Notes under the pieces: model-generated
The model's input: the letters and a program-made list of their open reading frames with translations, nothing else
Told to the model about the DNA's origin: nothing
Database searches by the model: none
Position numbers and translations under genes: made by a program
Shown: piece after piece, positions 1-7,336 of the stretch
Position numbering within the stretch: the stretch's first letter is position 1
Layout of the letters: each line of letters opens with the position of its first letter
DNA from: an uncultured Prevotella sp.
Lineage (GTDB): Bacteria; Bacteroidota; Bacteroidia; Bacteroidales; Bacteroidaceae
Reading direction: 5' to 3'
Length of the DNA: 17,255 nucleotides
NCBI GenBank assembly: GCA_937874345.1
Contig: CALNBT010000215.1
Span: forward strand, 1-17,255

Positions 1-105
1 CATGGCAGCAATGGTTTTGGTATCGTAGTTGATACGATAGTATTGGGCTGACATACGCTGTATGCCAACCAATAATAGGACCACTATGAGTAGGAATCTA
101 TGCAT
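1..105 (-). CDS. N-terminus of a secreted conjugation-operon protein (partial)
   Basis: An ATG at 105-103 opens a frame that runs off the left edge of the window, giving the first 35 codons. The peptide starts with a typical signal peptide: MHR, a run of leucine/valine/isoleucine residues, then a likely cleavage after MSA, giving a mature start QYYRINYD. It follows traG by 71 bp and has the A-rich AACACAAAAAC leader seen before other genes of this operon. Its place after traG matches the traH/traI region of Bacteroides conjugation operons, and the QYY start recalls secreted proteins found there, but too little is present to name the family. It was too short to be listed as a long open frame. 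Confidence 0.6.
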   Translation of the reverse strand, partial: MHRFLLIVVLLLVGIQRMSAQYYRINYDTKTIAAM

Positions 106-176
106 TGCTAGTTTACGTTTTTGTGTTATTACTATACAACTAATATGCTATTGTACGTTATTACTATATTACTACT

Positions 177-2873
177 TTAGGTAAGATTCAGCACTTTACC
201 TTCATTATTCACCTTTTGTGCGAATGCTAAGGACTTATCAATGCCTGAAAGATTCCAGTCTTTACAGTAAGCTTCGATAGCTTGCTGGTGTGAACAATGG
301 AGTTCTTTCTTGTAGAGTTTCAAGGCTTCTTTTTCGGCTCTTTCGGTAGTATAGGTCATATAACATTCTCTTGGTTCTTCTACACCAAATACGCCACTGG
401 TGGTTCCTCGACGTATGAAGACTTCTCGAAAGAAACTTCTTCCAGACTTATTCTCCAGGCGATTGATGGTGAAGATTTTCTTGCAATCTACATCGGTCAA
501 ACCAAGGATAGCCTTGATATTATCGAAGCGTTCCTTAAACTTGCTTTGGTCAAGGAGCATAACCACATCTGAATTGTTGATGATGGCTTCCTTGACAACA
601 GGACTTCCGATGATGTCTTGAATCTCTTGAGTTACCACGCCCACGGATGCCCAAAACTTACGAGCTGTCTTGTAGAGATACTTGATATACTCAGCCATCA
701 GCGGACTAGCTATGGCTTTCCAAGCTTCCTCAATAACCAATACTTTTCGGTTCTTTTTGATACGCATCTTTTGCAGAAACACGTCCATGATAATGAGTGT
801 TACAATCGGGAAAAGCAATGGATCATCTTTGATAGCATCAATCTCAAATACAATGAAAGTTTCATCGAACAGTGAACCGTCCATGTCTTCATTCAGAGTC
901 TTGTCATGATTACCACCTCTATAGAAGTCTTTCATCATGTAGCGGTATGTAGAGATATCTACGCCAGTCAAATTGTTCTCATGGCAGATATCAGGAATAC
1001 GTTGCACCGAGTATTCATAGAATGTATTGAACGAAAGGGTTTCTACTTTGAGTTCCTTGCGTCTTGCCTCTATTGAATCAATCTCTTTGTCGATACGTTG
1101 CTCTTGTTGTTCATCCGTTTCTTGATGATTGCGATTGTTGTTTCTATCATCCACTAAAAGACTTTGTCGTAAATCCTCTCGTTGTGGTGGCGTGAATCCA
1201 TCAAATCCATTGAAATAGACATCGTAGTATTCGGTGATGACTTGATCTATCAACCGGTCTTCGGTCTTGCTGATGGTTGCCTGAGAACCTTTCCAAATGA
1301 GCAGTATCAGATTCTTCAAGAATCCTGTCTTCTCCACATTGAGCTCTTCTCGCTTGATACGGAATGGGTTCATGGTAATCGGCTTTTCTTCGGTATAGCT
1401 GATATACTTACCACCAACATACTCACAAAGTCCTTCATAAGAGTTACCTGTATCGACCATTACCACATCGGTATTCTGCTCCCAAAGTTGTCGTACCACG
1501 CTGTTCATGTGGAAGGACTTACCGCTTCCGCTTGGCCCTAAACAGAAAAAATTACTATTGTCTGTCAGCTTGTTACGTCCTTCTTTACCAGTAATATCAA
1601 TCGCCACGGGTACACCTTGACGGTCTGTGTAGCAAATTTTCAAGGGTGTATCTTCACTATGCTGGATATTCTCCTTATAGAGAAGACAAGTGGCTGCGTC
1701 ACTCAACGTTAGGAATCGATCGTAATCTTCACTCATTCCATAGCAGTTGCCAGGGAATGAATTCACGAACAATTCTAACTGGTTATAGGCACGTTTGCTG
1801 ATATGGATGCCCATACGACCAAACTGATTTTCAAGATGATTAGTACATTTCTGAATATCCGTATCAATGTCTGTGCATACGACCAAATTGTAATGGGTAT
1901 AGACAAGCTGTTTGCTTTCTCTGGCGATGACTTCCTGTACTCGTTTGATGTCTTCCACTGCCATTTCATTAGATGGATTTGGAATGCTTGAATGGCGGTT
2001 TTTCTTCTTATCCAACAGGGATAACTCACGCTTTTGATTGGGCATGAATATCATCTGATTGTAGATGACCGTTTCTGCTCCGGGAATGCTATCAATATGA
2101 GAAAGCAAATCAACAGGCATGGAAGTGTTATTCACCTCGATATTGGAGAAAGGGCGCACCATACCCGGTAGGTTGGCATAATCCACATCGACCAAGCTAT
2201 ATACTTTACAGCGTTTGTCGCCCATCTCTATACACTCATCATCAACCTTGAAATTGCTCATGGAGATAGTCTTGTCGGTAAAGTTCATGGCGAAGTAGCG
2301 GTCAACATATTCATTGGTCTGCTTCTTATTCAAGAACTCGGCTTTAACGCCACCATCTCGCAATTGGTCTTGTACCTTACGAATCTTGACCAAGAAATCT
2401 CTCCACTTCTTTGGATCGTAAGAGAACAGTCTGCTTTTCTTAGCTTCCTGTGTGATGACTAAGTAGCATTCGCTATCCGTATAGGTACGACCTGTAAAGT
2501 AGCGGAAGTAGGATTCTGACAAGAACTCCTTTGGGCTATCATCATCGGCTTCAAACTGCTTTCTGGTAAAAATATCCTGTTTATGGATGGCATAGCCTTC
2601 ACCCAAAGTCTGTACTAAAGCGGAGAACAGATGGGTAAACTCATAATAGCTGTCAATATTGGCTGAATACTTTTGAACCGGATTGGTTAGTTTCAACACT
2701 GCTGAGTATTCTCCTGTTTTGGTATAGATTATGCCCACACCGTTAGTATCTTCCACGGAGAAATAGATATCCTGAAAGATTTTCTTGCGTTTGCCACCCG
2801 TTCCGAAGGCGGCTACAGAAAGAGCCATGCCTCCGAGAAGGGCGAAAAAGAATAATATTACGTATAGGGTCAT
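177..2873 (-). CDS. traG: TraG family conjugative transposon ATPase (VirB4-like)
   Basis: This is the 898-aa motor ATPase of the Bacteroidales type IV conjugation machinery, expected at the inner membrane where it powers channel assembly or substrate transfer. One hydrophobic segment lies at residues 3-23, followed by basic residues (GKRKK). A Walker A motif GPSGSGKS sits near residues 445-452, and a Walker B motif (VLVIEEAW, two acidic residues after a hydrophobic strand) near 710-717. A Q/E/R-rich, probably coiled insertion lies at about residues 580-615. Length fits the family. The ATG at 2873 lies 25 bp after the previous gene, so it is probably cotranscribed with it. Fold and role are from the VirB4/TraG family; the membrane position is inferred. 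Confidence 0.95.
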   Translation of the reverse strand: MTLYVILFFFALLGGMALSVAAFGTGGKRKKIFQDIYFSVEDTNGVGIIYTKTGEYSAVLKLTNPVQKYSANIDSYYEFTHLFSALVQTLGEGYAIHKQDIFTRKQFEADDDSPKEFLSESYFRYFTGRTYTDSECYLVITQEAKKSRLFSYDPKKWRDFLVKIRKVQDQLRDGGVKAEFLNKKQTNEYVDRYFAMNFTDKTISMSNFKVDDECIEMGDKRCKVYSLVDVDYANLPGMVRPFSNIEVNNTSMPVDLLSHIDSIPGAETVIYNQMIFMPNQKRELSLLDKKKNRHSSIPNPSNEMAVEDIKRVQEVIARESKQLVYTHYNLVVCTDIDTDIQKCTNHLENQFGRMGIHISKRAYNQLELFVNSFPGNCYGMSEDYDRFLTLSDAATCLLYKENIQHSEDTPLKICYTDRQGVPVAIDITGKEGRNKLTDNSNFFCLGPSGSGKSFHMNSVVRQLWEQNTDVVMVDTGNSYEGLCEYVGGKYISYTEEKPITMNPFRIKREELNVEKTGFLKNLILLIWKGSQATISKTEDRLIDQVITEYYDVYFNGFDGFTPPQREDLRQSLLVDDRNNNRNHQETDEQQEQRIDKEIDSIEARRKELKVETLSFNTFYEYSVQRIPDICHENNLTGVDISTYRYMMKDFYRGGNHDKTLNEDMDGSLFDETFIVFEIDAIKDDPLLFPIVTLIIMDVFLQKMRIKKNRKVLVIEEAWKAIASPLMAEYIKYLYKTARKFWASVGVVTQEIQDIIGSPVVKEAIINNSDVVMLLDQSKFKERFDNIKAILGLTDVDCKKIFTINRLENKSGRSFFREVFIRRGTTSGVFGVEEPRECYMTYTTERAEKEALKLYKKELHCSHQQAIEAYCKDWNLSGIDKSLAFAQKVNNEGKVLNLT

Positions 2874-2898
2874 TGATTTTATATTTTAAACTTATATC

Positions 2899-3294
2899 TC
2901 AATCTGACATCGCATCCAAGATGATGGTGTCAAGGGAATCCTCCCAATAGCTTCTCCAATCATCAAGCATAAGATTGGTTGATTCTTTATACTCACCATT
3001 ACAATCCTTATTGGAAGCGAAGAAAACGAAGATTTCATCACGAATCATATCACAGAATTGTTGAGCAACCGACTTTCGCTGGTCGTCGGACATGATTTTC
3101 AGATACTCTTTACAATCTTTTGTCTCAGGATAAAGAGTGATATAGATAAGAGTTCCGCTTTTATCATTAAAGCTAACACAGACTTTATCTGAATTGGCTG
3201 GTGAATGGGCTACAAGGCGGAATGATACTGGAAGAAGGGCTACATGCGCCTTACTCTTTCCTGGAATTTTAATGCTGACGATAAATGGTTTCAT
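2899..3294 (-). CDS. Hypothetical 131-aa protein in the tra operon, paralogous to its neighbour
   Basis: I do not recognise a family. The protein is soluble-looking, with no signal peptide or membrane segment, and looks alpha/beta: beta-like strands at the N-terminus, then a helical part ending in a tryptophan- and aspartate-rich tail (DDWRSYWED). Its ATG overlaps the stop of the upstream 169-aa gene in an ATGA, so translation is probably coupled. The middle part resembles that upstream protein in register (GTLIYIT, KDCKEY, DEIFVFFAS against GSLIMST, KDMKEI, YDILYFIAT), so the two look like distant tandem paralogues. With the fimbrillin-like gene they form a three-gene group between traF and traG. 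Confidence 0.75.
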   Translation of the reverse strand: MKPFIVSIKIPGKSKAHVALLPVSFRLVAHSPANSDKVCVSFNDKSGTLIYITLYPETKDCKEYLKIMSDDQRKSVAQQFCDMIRDEIFVFFASNKDCNGEYKESTNLMLDDWRSYWEDSLDTIILDAMSD

Positions 3295-3800
3295 GACTTT
3301 TTCTTGTTTGGATTATTTGACTGGGTTGCTTCAGTCGAGGGCTTCCCCATGTATGAGTTCTGCATCACCTCTCTGAATACACTGATATTGGAAATGCACT
3401 CGATATCAAAATCTGTTTGCCATTCTGATTTGATGTAGTTCAAATTTATTGCCTTATTTCCATCGGCGAAAATGCTCTGATTGGGAAGTTCATCCAAATC
3501 ATCATCTTCATAGCTGCCGGTGGCAATGAAGTAGAGGATGTCATAGTTGATGGATGCCAATAGATTCTTGGCAATTCTTTTCAACGATTTCTTATCTGTG
3601 TGACGTACAATTTCTTTCATGTCCTTGTCCGTTTCAATAGCAGTAGACATAATGAGTGAGCCATCGAGATTCAGAAAATTCAGCTTACATGTACCATCCT
3701 GGTCAAATGTAATTGCCATATCGAAAGAATCCGGTAACGTTGTAATACGTCGTCTTGAGCCATGTTTATCGTGTATTGTTTCTGCTAATACTAAATTCAT
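3291..3800 (-). CDS. Hypothetical 169-aa protein in the tra operon
   Basis: No family recognised. No signal peptide or membrane segment is visible. Beta-rich N-terminal half (MAITFDQDGTCKLNFLNLDG), helical middle, acidic segment YEDDDLDE, and a polar tail ending NPNKKKS. The ATG at 3800 is preceded by the A/C-rich leader CACAAACACAAATAC that recurs in this operon. It begins 19 bp after the fimbrillin-like gene and overlaps the next gene by 4 bp (ATGA). Weak in-register similarity to the next protein suggests an old duplication. Partnership with the fimbrillin-like lipoprotein is possible from context only. Confidence 0.75.
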   Translation of the reverse strand: MNLVLAETIHDKHGSRRRITTLPDSFDMAITFDQDGTCKLNFLNLDGSLIMSTAIETDKDMKEIVRHTDKKSLKRIAKNLLASINYDILYFIATGSYEDDDLDELPNQSIFADGNKAINLNYIKSEWQTDFDIECISNISVFREVMQNSYMGKPSTEATQSNNPNKKKS

Positions 3801-3819
3801 GTATTTGTGTTTGTGAGTT

Positions 3820-5364
3820 TTAGAATAAATAAAATAATCTCAATTGAAGCTTGGCATATTGTTTGGATAATCCTCCTGCAATGATGCCATGGTCAAAGTC
3901 TATCATGTAAAATGATGTATTCGACTGCTCGGTAGAGGTGAGGTATTCACCTTTTGGATCTTTAAGCCCCAAGGCCATTAAAGGTTTGCCTTTGAATGGA
4001 TGGAGGCTATAGTAGAACTTGGCCATTTCGGCCAACGATGGTACATAGCTTCCTGGTTGTTTCAGTGTCTCTTCCAACATGCTCTTTCTCGGCAAGGTTA
4101 TTCCTGTCTGTGCCTGAGTAATGATATCGATAATTGAACTGGAAATAGTGAGGAGTTTATAGGTCAGCACTTCCCCTTGCTGATAACCCAAGGCACATCC
4201 TTCAGAATATGGCATCTTGGGTTTGTAGATAATAGTGTTCTCTTCTTCAATGCCATCTTCTTTACTTGGATTCAATACACCTTCTTTTCGCTTGCCATCT
4301 ATGGTTGGATACATCATCTTACTTGTTATAGGCTTTTTGCTGAAACAATAACTTCCCATGGCATCTTGTAAAGCTATGGCTTTTCCATGCTTACCGTCGG
4401 TATCAATTATCAGTGCGATGGAATTGCTATCGGGTCTTTTACTGATATATCCTTCTTTTTGCAAGTAGTAACCGACTTTCACCGTATCTACCGCATTTAT
4501 AGGTTGTGGCTCCAATAAGAGGCGTTTGCTTTCCACCCAACTACTTGTTATTGTCAGACCCTCTTTCCCTTTTCTTAGAATGAGCTGCGTTAAACTTCCA
4601 GCAGCTAATGGAGGCAATGTGGCTTTCACCGCATAATTGCGTTCATTGATTTTAGCAAAGAAGTTAACTACACCTTTCACATCCGTTGGAATCAGGTAGA
4701 AATCATAATTACGGCCATTGTTCAAGAGAATATCATGACTATTGGCTTTTATACCACCATTCATAACTTTTGAAATCCATAATCCTTTATAAGGTTTATA
4801 CATTCCTTCGGTATAGATTTCGTCTCCAGATATTTGCAGACTGTTAAGTATATCACGTACATCATCACTTTCCATTTTAATACGAAGCTTGGCCATCGAA
4901 CTTTGCATCTTCATCTTTACGTTTGTTGCGTTCGTAAAGTTTCGTTCGCTTTCAGTTGCAAAGAGTTGATCTTCAAATGGAGCTTTCATCTGTAGAGTAT
5001 CCTGTACTTTTAATCCTTTATGGTAGGGAAAACAAGCATAAACCAAAGCCGTAGAGTCTGTTGTCGAAGCGTTTCTGTCTGCACAACCGTACTCACGCCC
5101 TTTTTTGATAAAGACTACACCACTTAATGCTGTACACTCTTCTTGAGTTGCATCGTTCAACTGAGCATATACACCCAATGATAGTGGCTCATTGAAGTTT
5201 TTGTCATCTTCAAAGCTGATAACGAAAGGCTTTTTAGCCTGCTCCCAATGAGCTCTTGTATGAGTGGCTGTATTCTGTGCCTGCATTCCGAGCTGTTTAT
5301 TCTCAGAGCCACTGCAACTGCCTAAAAATGTCAGGATTATAAGGAATACGTAAATATGGGTCAT
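3820..5364 (-). CDS. Fimbrillin-like lipoprotein with a possible Lcl-type C-terminal domain
   Basis: A 514-aa probable surface lipoprotein. The N-terminus has a hydrophobic stretch and a lipobox, LGSC, with the lipidated Cys at residue 17. The body has features of Bacteroidales fimbrillin/Mfa-type pilins: an ALVYACFPYHKG segment near 105-115, a MAKLRIKM strand, and repeated short beta-strands. The last ~90 residues (SYVPSLAEMAKFYY, YLTSTE, FYMIDFDHG, LQLRLFYLF) recall the DUF1566/Lcl C-terminal pattern of a sequence-diverse surface domain; this is my reading and less certain. It lies between traF and traG, an unusual place for a pilin, after a 133-bp leader with a hairpin. A role in surface adhesion or mating-pair contact is inferred. 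No matching accessory pilin genes are present. Confidence 0.75.
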   Translation of the reverse strand: MTHIYVFLIILTFLGSCSGSENKQLGMQAQNTATHTRAHWEQAKKPFVISFEDDKNFNEPLSLGVYAQLNDATQEECTALSGVVFIKKGREYGCADRNASTTDSTALVYACFPYHKGLKVQDTLQMKAPFEDQLFATESERNFTNATNVKMKMQSSMAKLRIKMESDDVRDILNSLQISGDEIYTEGMYKPYKGLWISKVMNGGIKANSHDILLNNGRNYDFYLIPTDVKGVVNFFAKINERNYAVKATLPPLAAGSLTQLILRKGKEGLTITSSWVESKRLLLEPQPINAVDTVKVGYYLQKEGYISKRPDSNSIALIIDTDGKHGKAIALQDAMGSYCFSKKPITSKMMYPTIDGKRKEGVLNPSKEDGIEEENTIIYKPKMPYSEGCALGYQQGEVLTYKLLTISSSIIDIITQAQTGITLPRKSMLEETLKQPGSYVPSLAEMAKFYYSLHPFKGKPLMALGLKDPKGEYLTSTEQSNTSFYMIDFDHGIIAGGLSKQYAKLQLRLFYLF

Positions 5365-5382
5365 AGCGAATAAATAAAGATA

Positions 5383-5473
5383 GGCTGCCTACAGAAGAAC
5401 TACACAAGGTAAGTTTTCCTGTAGGAAGCCCATCGGGTTAGACATTTGTGTTTAATTGAATCTTTGTGTTCAT
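5383..5473 (-). promoter_or_regulatory. Structured leader with a possible 11-codon leader peptide
   Basis: The gap between traF and the fimbrillin-like gene holds two 12-nt arms, GGCTTCCTACAG (5430-5419) and CTGTAGGCAGCC (5394-5383), that pair with one mismatch around a 24-nt loop. Just before it on the minus strand a tiny frame, ATG at 5473 to TAA at 5438 (MNTKIQLNTNV), follows the AACACAAACACAAA leader. The stop is 7 nt from the first arm. There is no strong U-tract directly after the hairpin. It could be an attenuator, a messenger stabiliser, or a remnant of an earlier gene start. Confidence 0.4.
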
Positions 5474-5497
5474 TTTGTGTTTGTGTTGTTAGTTACG

Positions 5498-5788
5498 TTA
5501 TACCTTCTTGGAGTGGGCATAGATGAAAACACCGTTGTCTTCTTTCTTGGAATGCAGACCTTTTTTCTGTTTCATAAATATGAAGGCTGCCCCGGTTCCC
5601 AATGAGACTACCAGTGCTATCAATCCAGCCACGAATCCAATTAAGCAGTAGGCTAAGATGAAACCGACAATAGCTCCACCAATAGCACCGGCTGCCCAAT
5701 AGATGTAGCGACCCTGAACGCCCATAAATTCAAGAGGCTTTTGTAAACCCTTGAAAATAGGATAATCTTGATATTGCTCTTCGGTCAT
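5498..5788 (-). CDS. traF: Conjugative transposon protein TraF (DUF4133 family)
   Basis: A 96-aa inner-membrane protein of the conjugation machinery, comparable in position and topology with VirB3. The N-terminus is polar (TEEQYQDYPIFKGLQKPLEFMGVQGRYI, residues 2-29), the YPIFKGLQKPLEF stretch being typical of the family. Two hydrophobic segments follow (about 30-52 and 53-72), rich in glycine and alanine, then a basic tail with KQKKG and SKKV. It begins 51 bp after traE, in the order traE-traF known from CTnDOT-like elements. Family membership is recognised from sequence; the VirB3 comparison is from size, topology and gene order. The ATG at 5788 is the natural start. Confidence 0.9.
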   Translation of the reverse strand: MTEEQYQDYPIFKGLQKPLEFMGVQGRYIYWAAGAIGGAIVGFILAYCLIGFVAGLIALVVSLGTGAAFIFMKQKKGLHSKKEDNGVFIYAHSKKV

Positions 5789-5839
5789 CGTTGTTCATGT
5801 GTTTAAATGAATACTCAGGATAATTTATTCCTGTTAACT

Positions 5840-6217
5840 TTATGCGCCTACGCCGAAGAACAATGGAAGTGCCTGAGCAGCAGCCACCAAGAAGATACAA
5901 GCACCAACAATCATCATGATTGATTTCTTGACATCCTGCTCTTCATTGTTCATTTTTATATAAACTGAGATTGCGCCCACAACCGCCACGATACCGGCAA
6001 TTGCATAACAAAGTTTCACTACATACGGAATGTATTTAGCGATTTCTGTTGTCACTGTACCCAATGCGGTAGTACCAGCAGAGTAATCACCTGCTGCATT
6101 CTGGGCGAAAGCTGCTGTTATACCTACGGCCAACATCAAGGCCATTGTTTTCATTCTCTGAGAAGAGCAAAGAGACTTTCCCATGCTCATAAATTTGTTT
6201 TTGATTTTCTGGATCAT
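5840..6217 (-). CDS. traE: Conjugative transposon protein TraE (DUF4134 family)
   Basis: A 125-aa small membrane protein with the topology of a VirB2-type pilin. A long basic N-terminus leads to a signal-peptide-like core (residues 22-38, ending AFA before Gln39), then two hydrophobic segments at about 62-88 and 99-122. The conserved block VYIKMNNEEQDVKKSIMMI and GACIFLVAAAQALPLFFG marks the DUF4134 family. If Met1 is used, the N-region before the hydrophobic core is about 20 residues; Met10, Met12 or Met22 are alternative starts. It is followed by traF after 51 bp. A second copy of the family lies just upstream. The pilin role is inferred from topology. Confidence 0.9.
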   Translation of the reverse strand: MIQKIKNKFMSMGKSLCSSQRMKTMALMLAVGITAAFAQNAAGDYSAGTTALGTVTTEIAKYIPYVVKLCYAIAGIVAVVGAISVYIKMNNEEQDVKKSIMMIVGACIFLVAAAQALPLFFGVGA

Positions 6218-6243
6218 TCTTAACTTTTTTGGTTTGTGTATAT

Positions 6244-6263
6244 ACTCGTCTGGCCAGTTGAGT
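6244..6263. repeat. Imperfect dyad between the two traE paralogues
   Basis: The plus strand reads ACTCGTCTGGCCAGTTGAGT, with ACTC/GAGT ends around a central TGGCCA palindrome and 3-nt mismatched steps between. It is followed by a T-run on the plus strand. It may be an operator or RNA hairpin, or chance. Confidence 0.25.
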
Positions 6264-6309
6264 TTTTTTATCTAATTAGGTTCTCGTTTGTTGCGTTTTT
6301 GTTGCGCGT

Positions 6310-6645
6310 TTATATTTGATAGCCAAAGAAGGCTGGAAAAACGATGGATGCGCCAATCATAAACAGGCAGGCACCTATGAGTGTCATGATATCTTTGGTT
6401 ACACCTTCTTCACCGACATTCATCTTAATATAGATTTGCATGACGGAGTAGATGGAGACGATTGCTGACACCGCATAAATAAGGTAGAGCGTGTAGAGCA
6501 TCATGGTCACAACATAGTCGTGTGCCTGCGCCAACCCATCTGCGCCCCAACTGTAATCTACATTTCCGCACTTGGCTGATAGTCTTTGGACGGCTGTCAA
6601 TGCAAATCCGATGGTCAGTAATCGAAGACTTGGTTTATAATTCAT
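6310..6645 (-). CDS. Second TraE-like (DUF4134) membrane protein
   Basis: A 111-aa paralogue of the downstream TraE. After a signal-like N-terminus (about residues 7-24, ending RLSA) it has two hydrophobic stretches at about 46-72 and 86-108. The block IYIKMNVGEEGVTKDIM plus GACLFMIGASIVFPAFFG aligns directly with TraE. It has a cysteine at residue 26, just after the predicted cleavage, where TraE has none. Its start overlaps the end of the upstream small membrane-protein gene by 11 bp, and traE follows after 92 bp. It may be a minor pilin or a channel subunit with a role distinct from TraE; this is inference. Confidence 0.85.
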   Translation of the reverse strand: MNYKPSLRLLTIGFALTAVQRLSAKCGNVDYSWGADGLAQAHDYVVTMMLYTLYLIYAVSAIVSIYSVMQIYIKMNVGEEGVTKDIMTLIGACLFMIGASIVFPAFFGYQI

Positions 6646-7093
6646 TCCTTGTTGTCTTTAGCAGGTTGCCTGGTACAGTATCAATATTCATGAGTGCAGT
6701 TATAAATTCGCTGCTCTCAAATTCTTTTGAATGTTCAGGTTTGATTTCTTCCATACCTTCTTTGTACAAAGTGATGATGGCGTGGTCGGCTTGCGTTGGA
6801 GCATTAATATTTTCGTCCGCTTCTTCTTGAGATTCGATTGTCTCGTTGTGGTTTTCAGCTTCAGCTTCAATTTCGGTTTCCTTTTCATCAGGGTCGGAAG
6901 AGAAACTGAATCCGTCACCTTTCTCTCTGACTTCTGTAATCATTTCCTCTGTTTCCTCGGTAGTAAATTCAAAAGTTTCTTGTTTGGAGGTTTGCTGGTC
7001 TTTCTTACCATACAAATCTCGTCCAATCATCCAGGCATAATAGATTACATAGATGATGGTTAGCACTGTGGCAAATACTCCAAATACGCTCAT
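6635..7093 (-). CDS. Small membrane protein with acidic tail at the head of the tra operon
   Basis: A 152-aa protein with an N-terminal membrane segment (residues 4-22, VFGVFATVLTIIYVIYYAW) followed by RDLYGKK and a long acidic region rich in Glu (about 35-110). The C-terminal ~40 residues are less biased. The position, just before two traE genes, matches traD of CTnDOT-like operons and the layout (one N-terminal TM, then a soluble acidic part) fits, but I cannot assign it firmly. The frame stays open upstream to an ATG at 7168, but I choose 7093: the hydrophobic segment then begins at once, the AACACAAACAC leader stands in front, and the longer start would absorb the likely promoter. First gene of the operon; overlaps the next by 11 bp. 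Confidence 0.75.
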   Translation of the reverse strand: MSVFGVFATVLTIIYVIYYAWMIGRDLYGKKDQQTSKQETFEFTTEETEEMITEVREKGDGFSFSSDPDEKETEIEAEAENHNETIESQEEADENINAPTQADHAIITLYKEGMEEIKPEHSKEFESSEFITALMNIDTVPGNLLKTTRNEL

Positions 7094-7133
7094 ATTTCTT
7101 TGTTTTCGTGTTTGTGTTATTAAAAATCTGCTG

Positions 7134-7141
7134 CAAAGGAA
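7134..7141 (-). promoter_or_regulatory. Possible -7 box for the tra operon
   Basis: The minus strand reads TTCCTTTG, seven of eight matches to the Bacteroidetes -7 consensus TAnnTTTG, 40 nt before the chosen start at 7093. No clear -33 TTTG is seen. The terminator at 7261-7290 isolates this operon from the one upstream, so a promoter is expected here. Confidence 0.4.
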
Positions 7142-7260
7142 TAGCTGTTTTTGCGTATAAAGAAACATAGCTACCTTTTGAACCGTTCTTTTAACTGCAT
7201 TTCAGTAAATAGATAAAATCACACTCTGTTTTCATACTCAAAGAGATGGGATTAAGGCAT

Positions 7261-7290
7261 AAAAAAAGCCCTTCGATAATGAAGAGCTTT
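7261..7290 (-). terminator. Intrinsic terminator of the replication operon
   Basis: On the minus strand AAAGCTCTTC (7290-7281) pairs with GAAGGGCTTT (7274-7265), a 10-bp stem with one G-U pair and a 6-nt loop, running into a T-tract (7267-7261). It lies 47 bp after the stop of the last gene of the operon. Confidence 0.85.
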
Positions 7291-7336
7291 ATTCTTAGGG
7301 TTTAATAAAATAATGGTGAGTGTGTCGAGTATGAAT

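Noticed and set aside
297..875. Plus-strand open frames opposite traG
   Set aside because: They overlap each other and a certain gene, have no leader signals or recognisable domains, and are shadows of traG.
4161..4169. Further copies of the AGGTCAGCA operator block at 4161-4169 and near 15811
   Set aside because: Both lie inside coding sequence without the promoter context and lack the second arm; chance matches are likely.
7094..7168. Longer N-terminus for the first tra-operon gene from the ATG at 7168
   Set aside because: It would add a non-family-like stretch before the membrane segment and cover the likely promoter box and A-rich leader; the ATG at 7093 is better placed.
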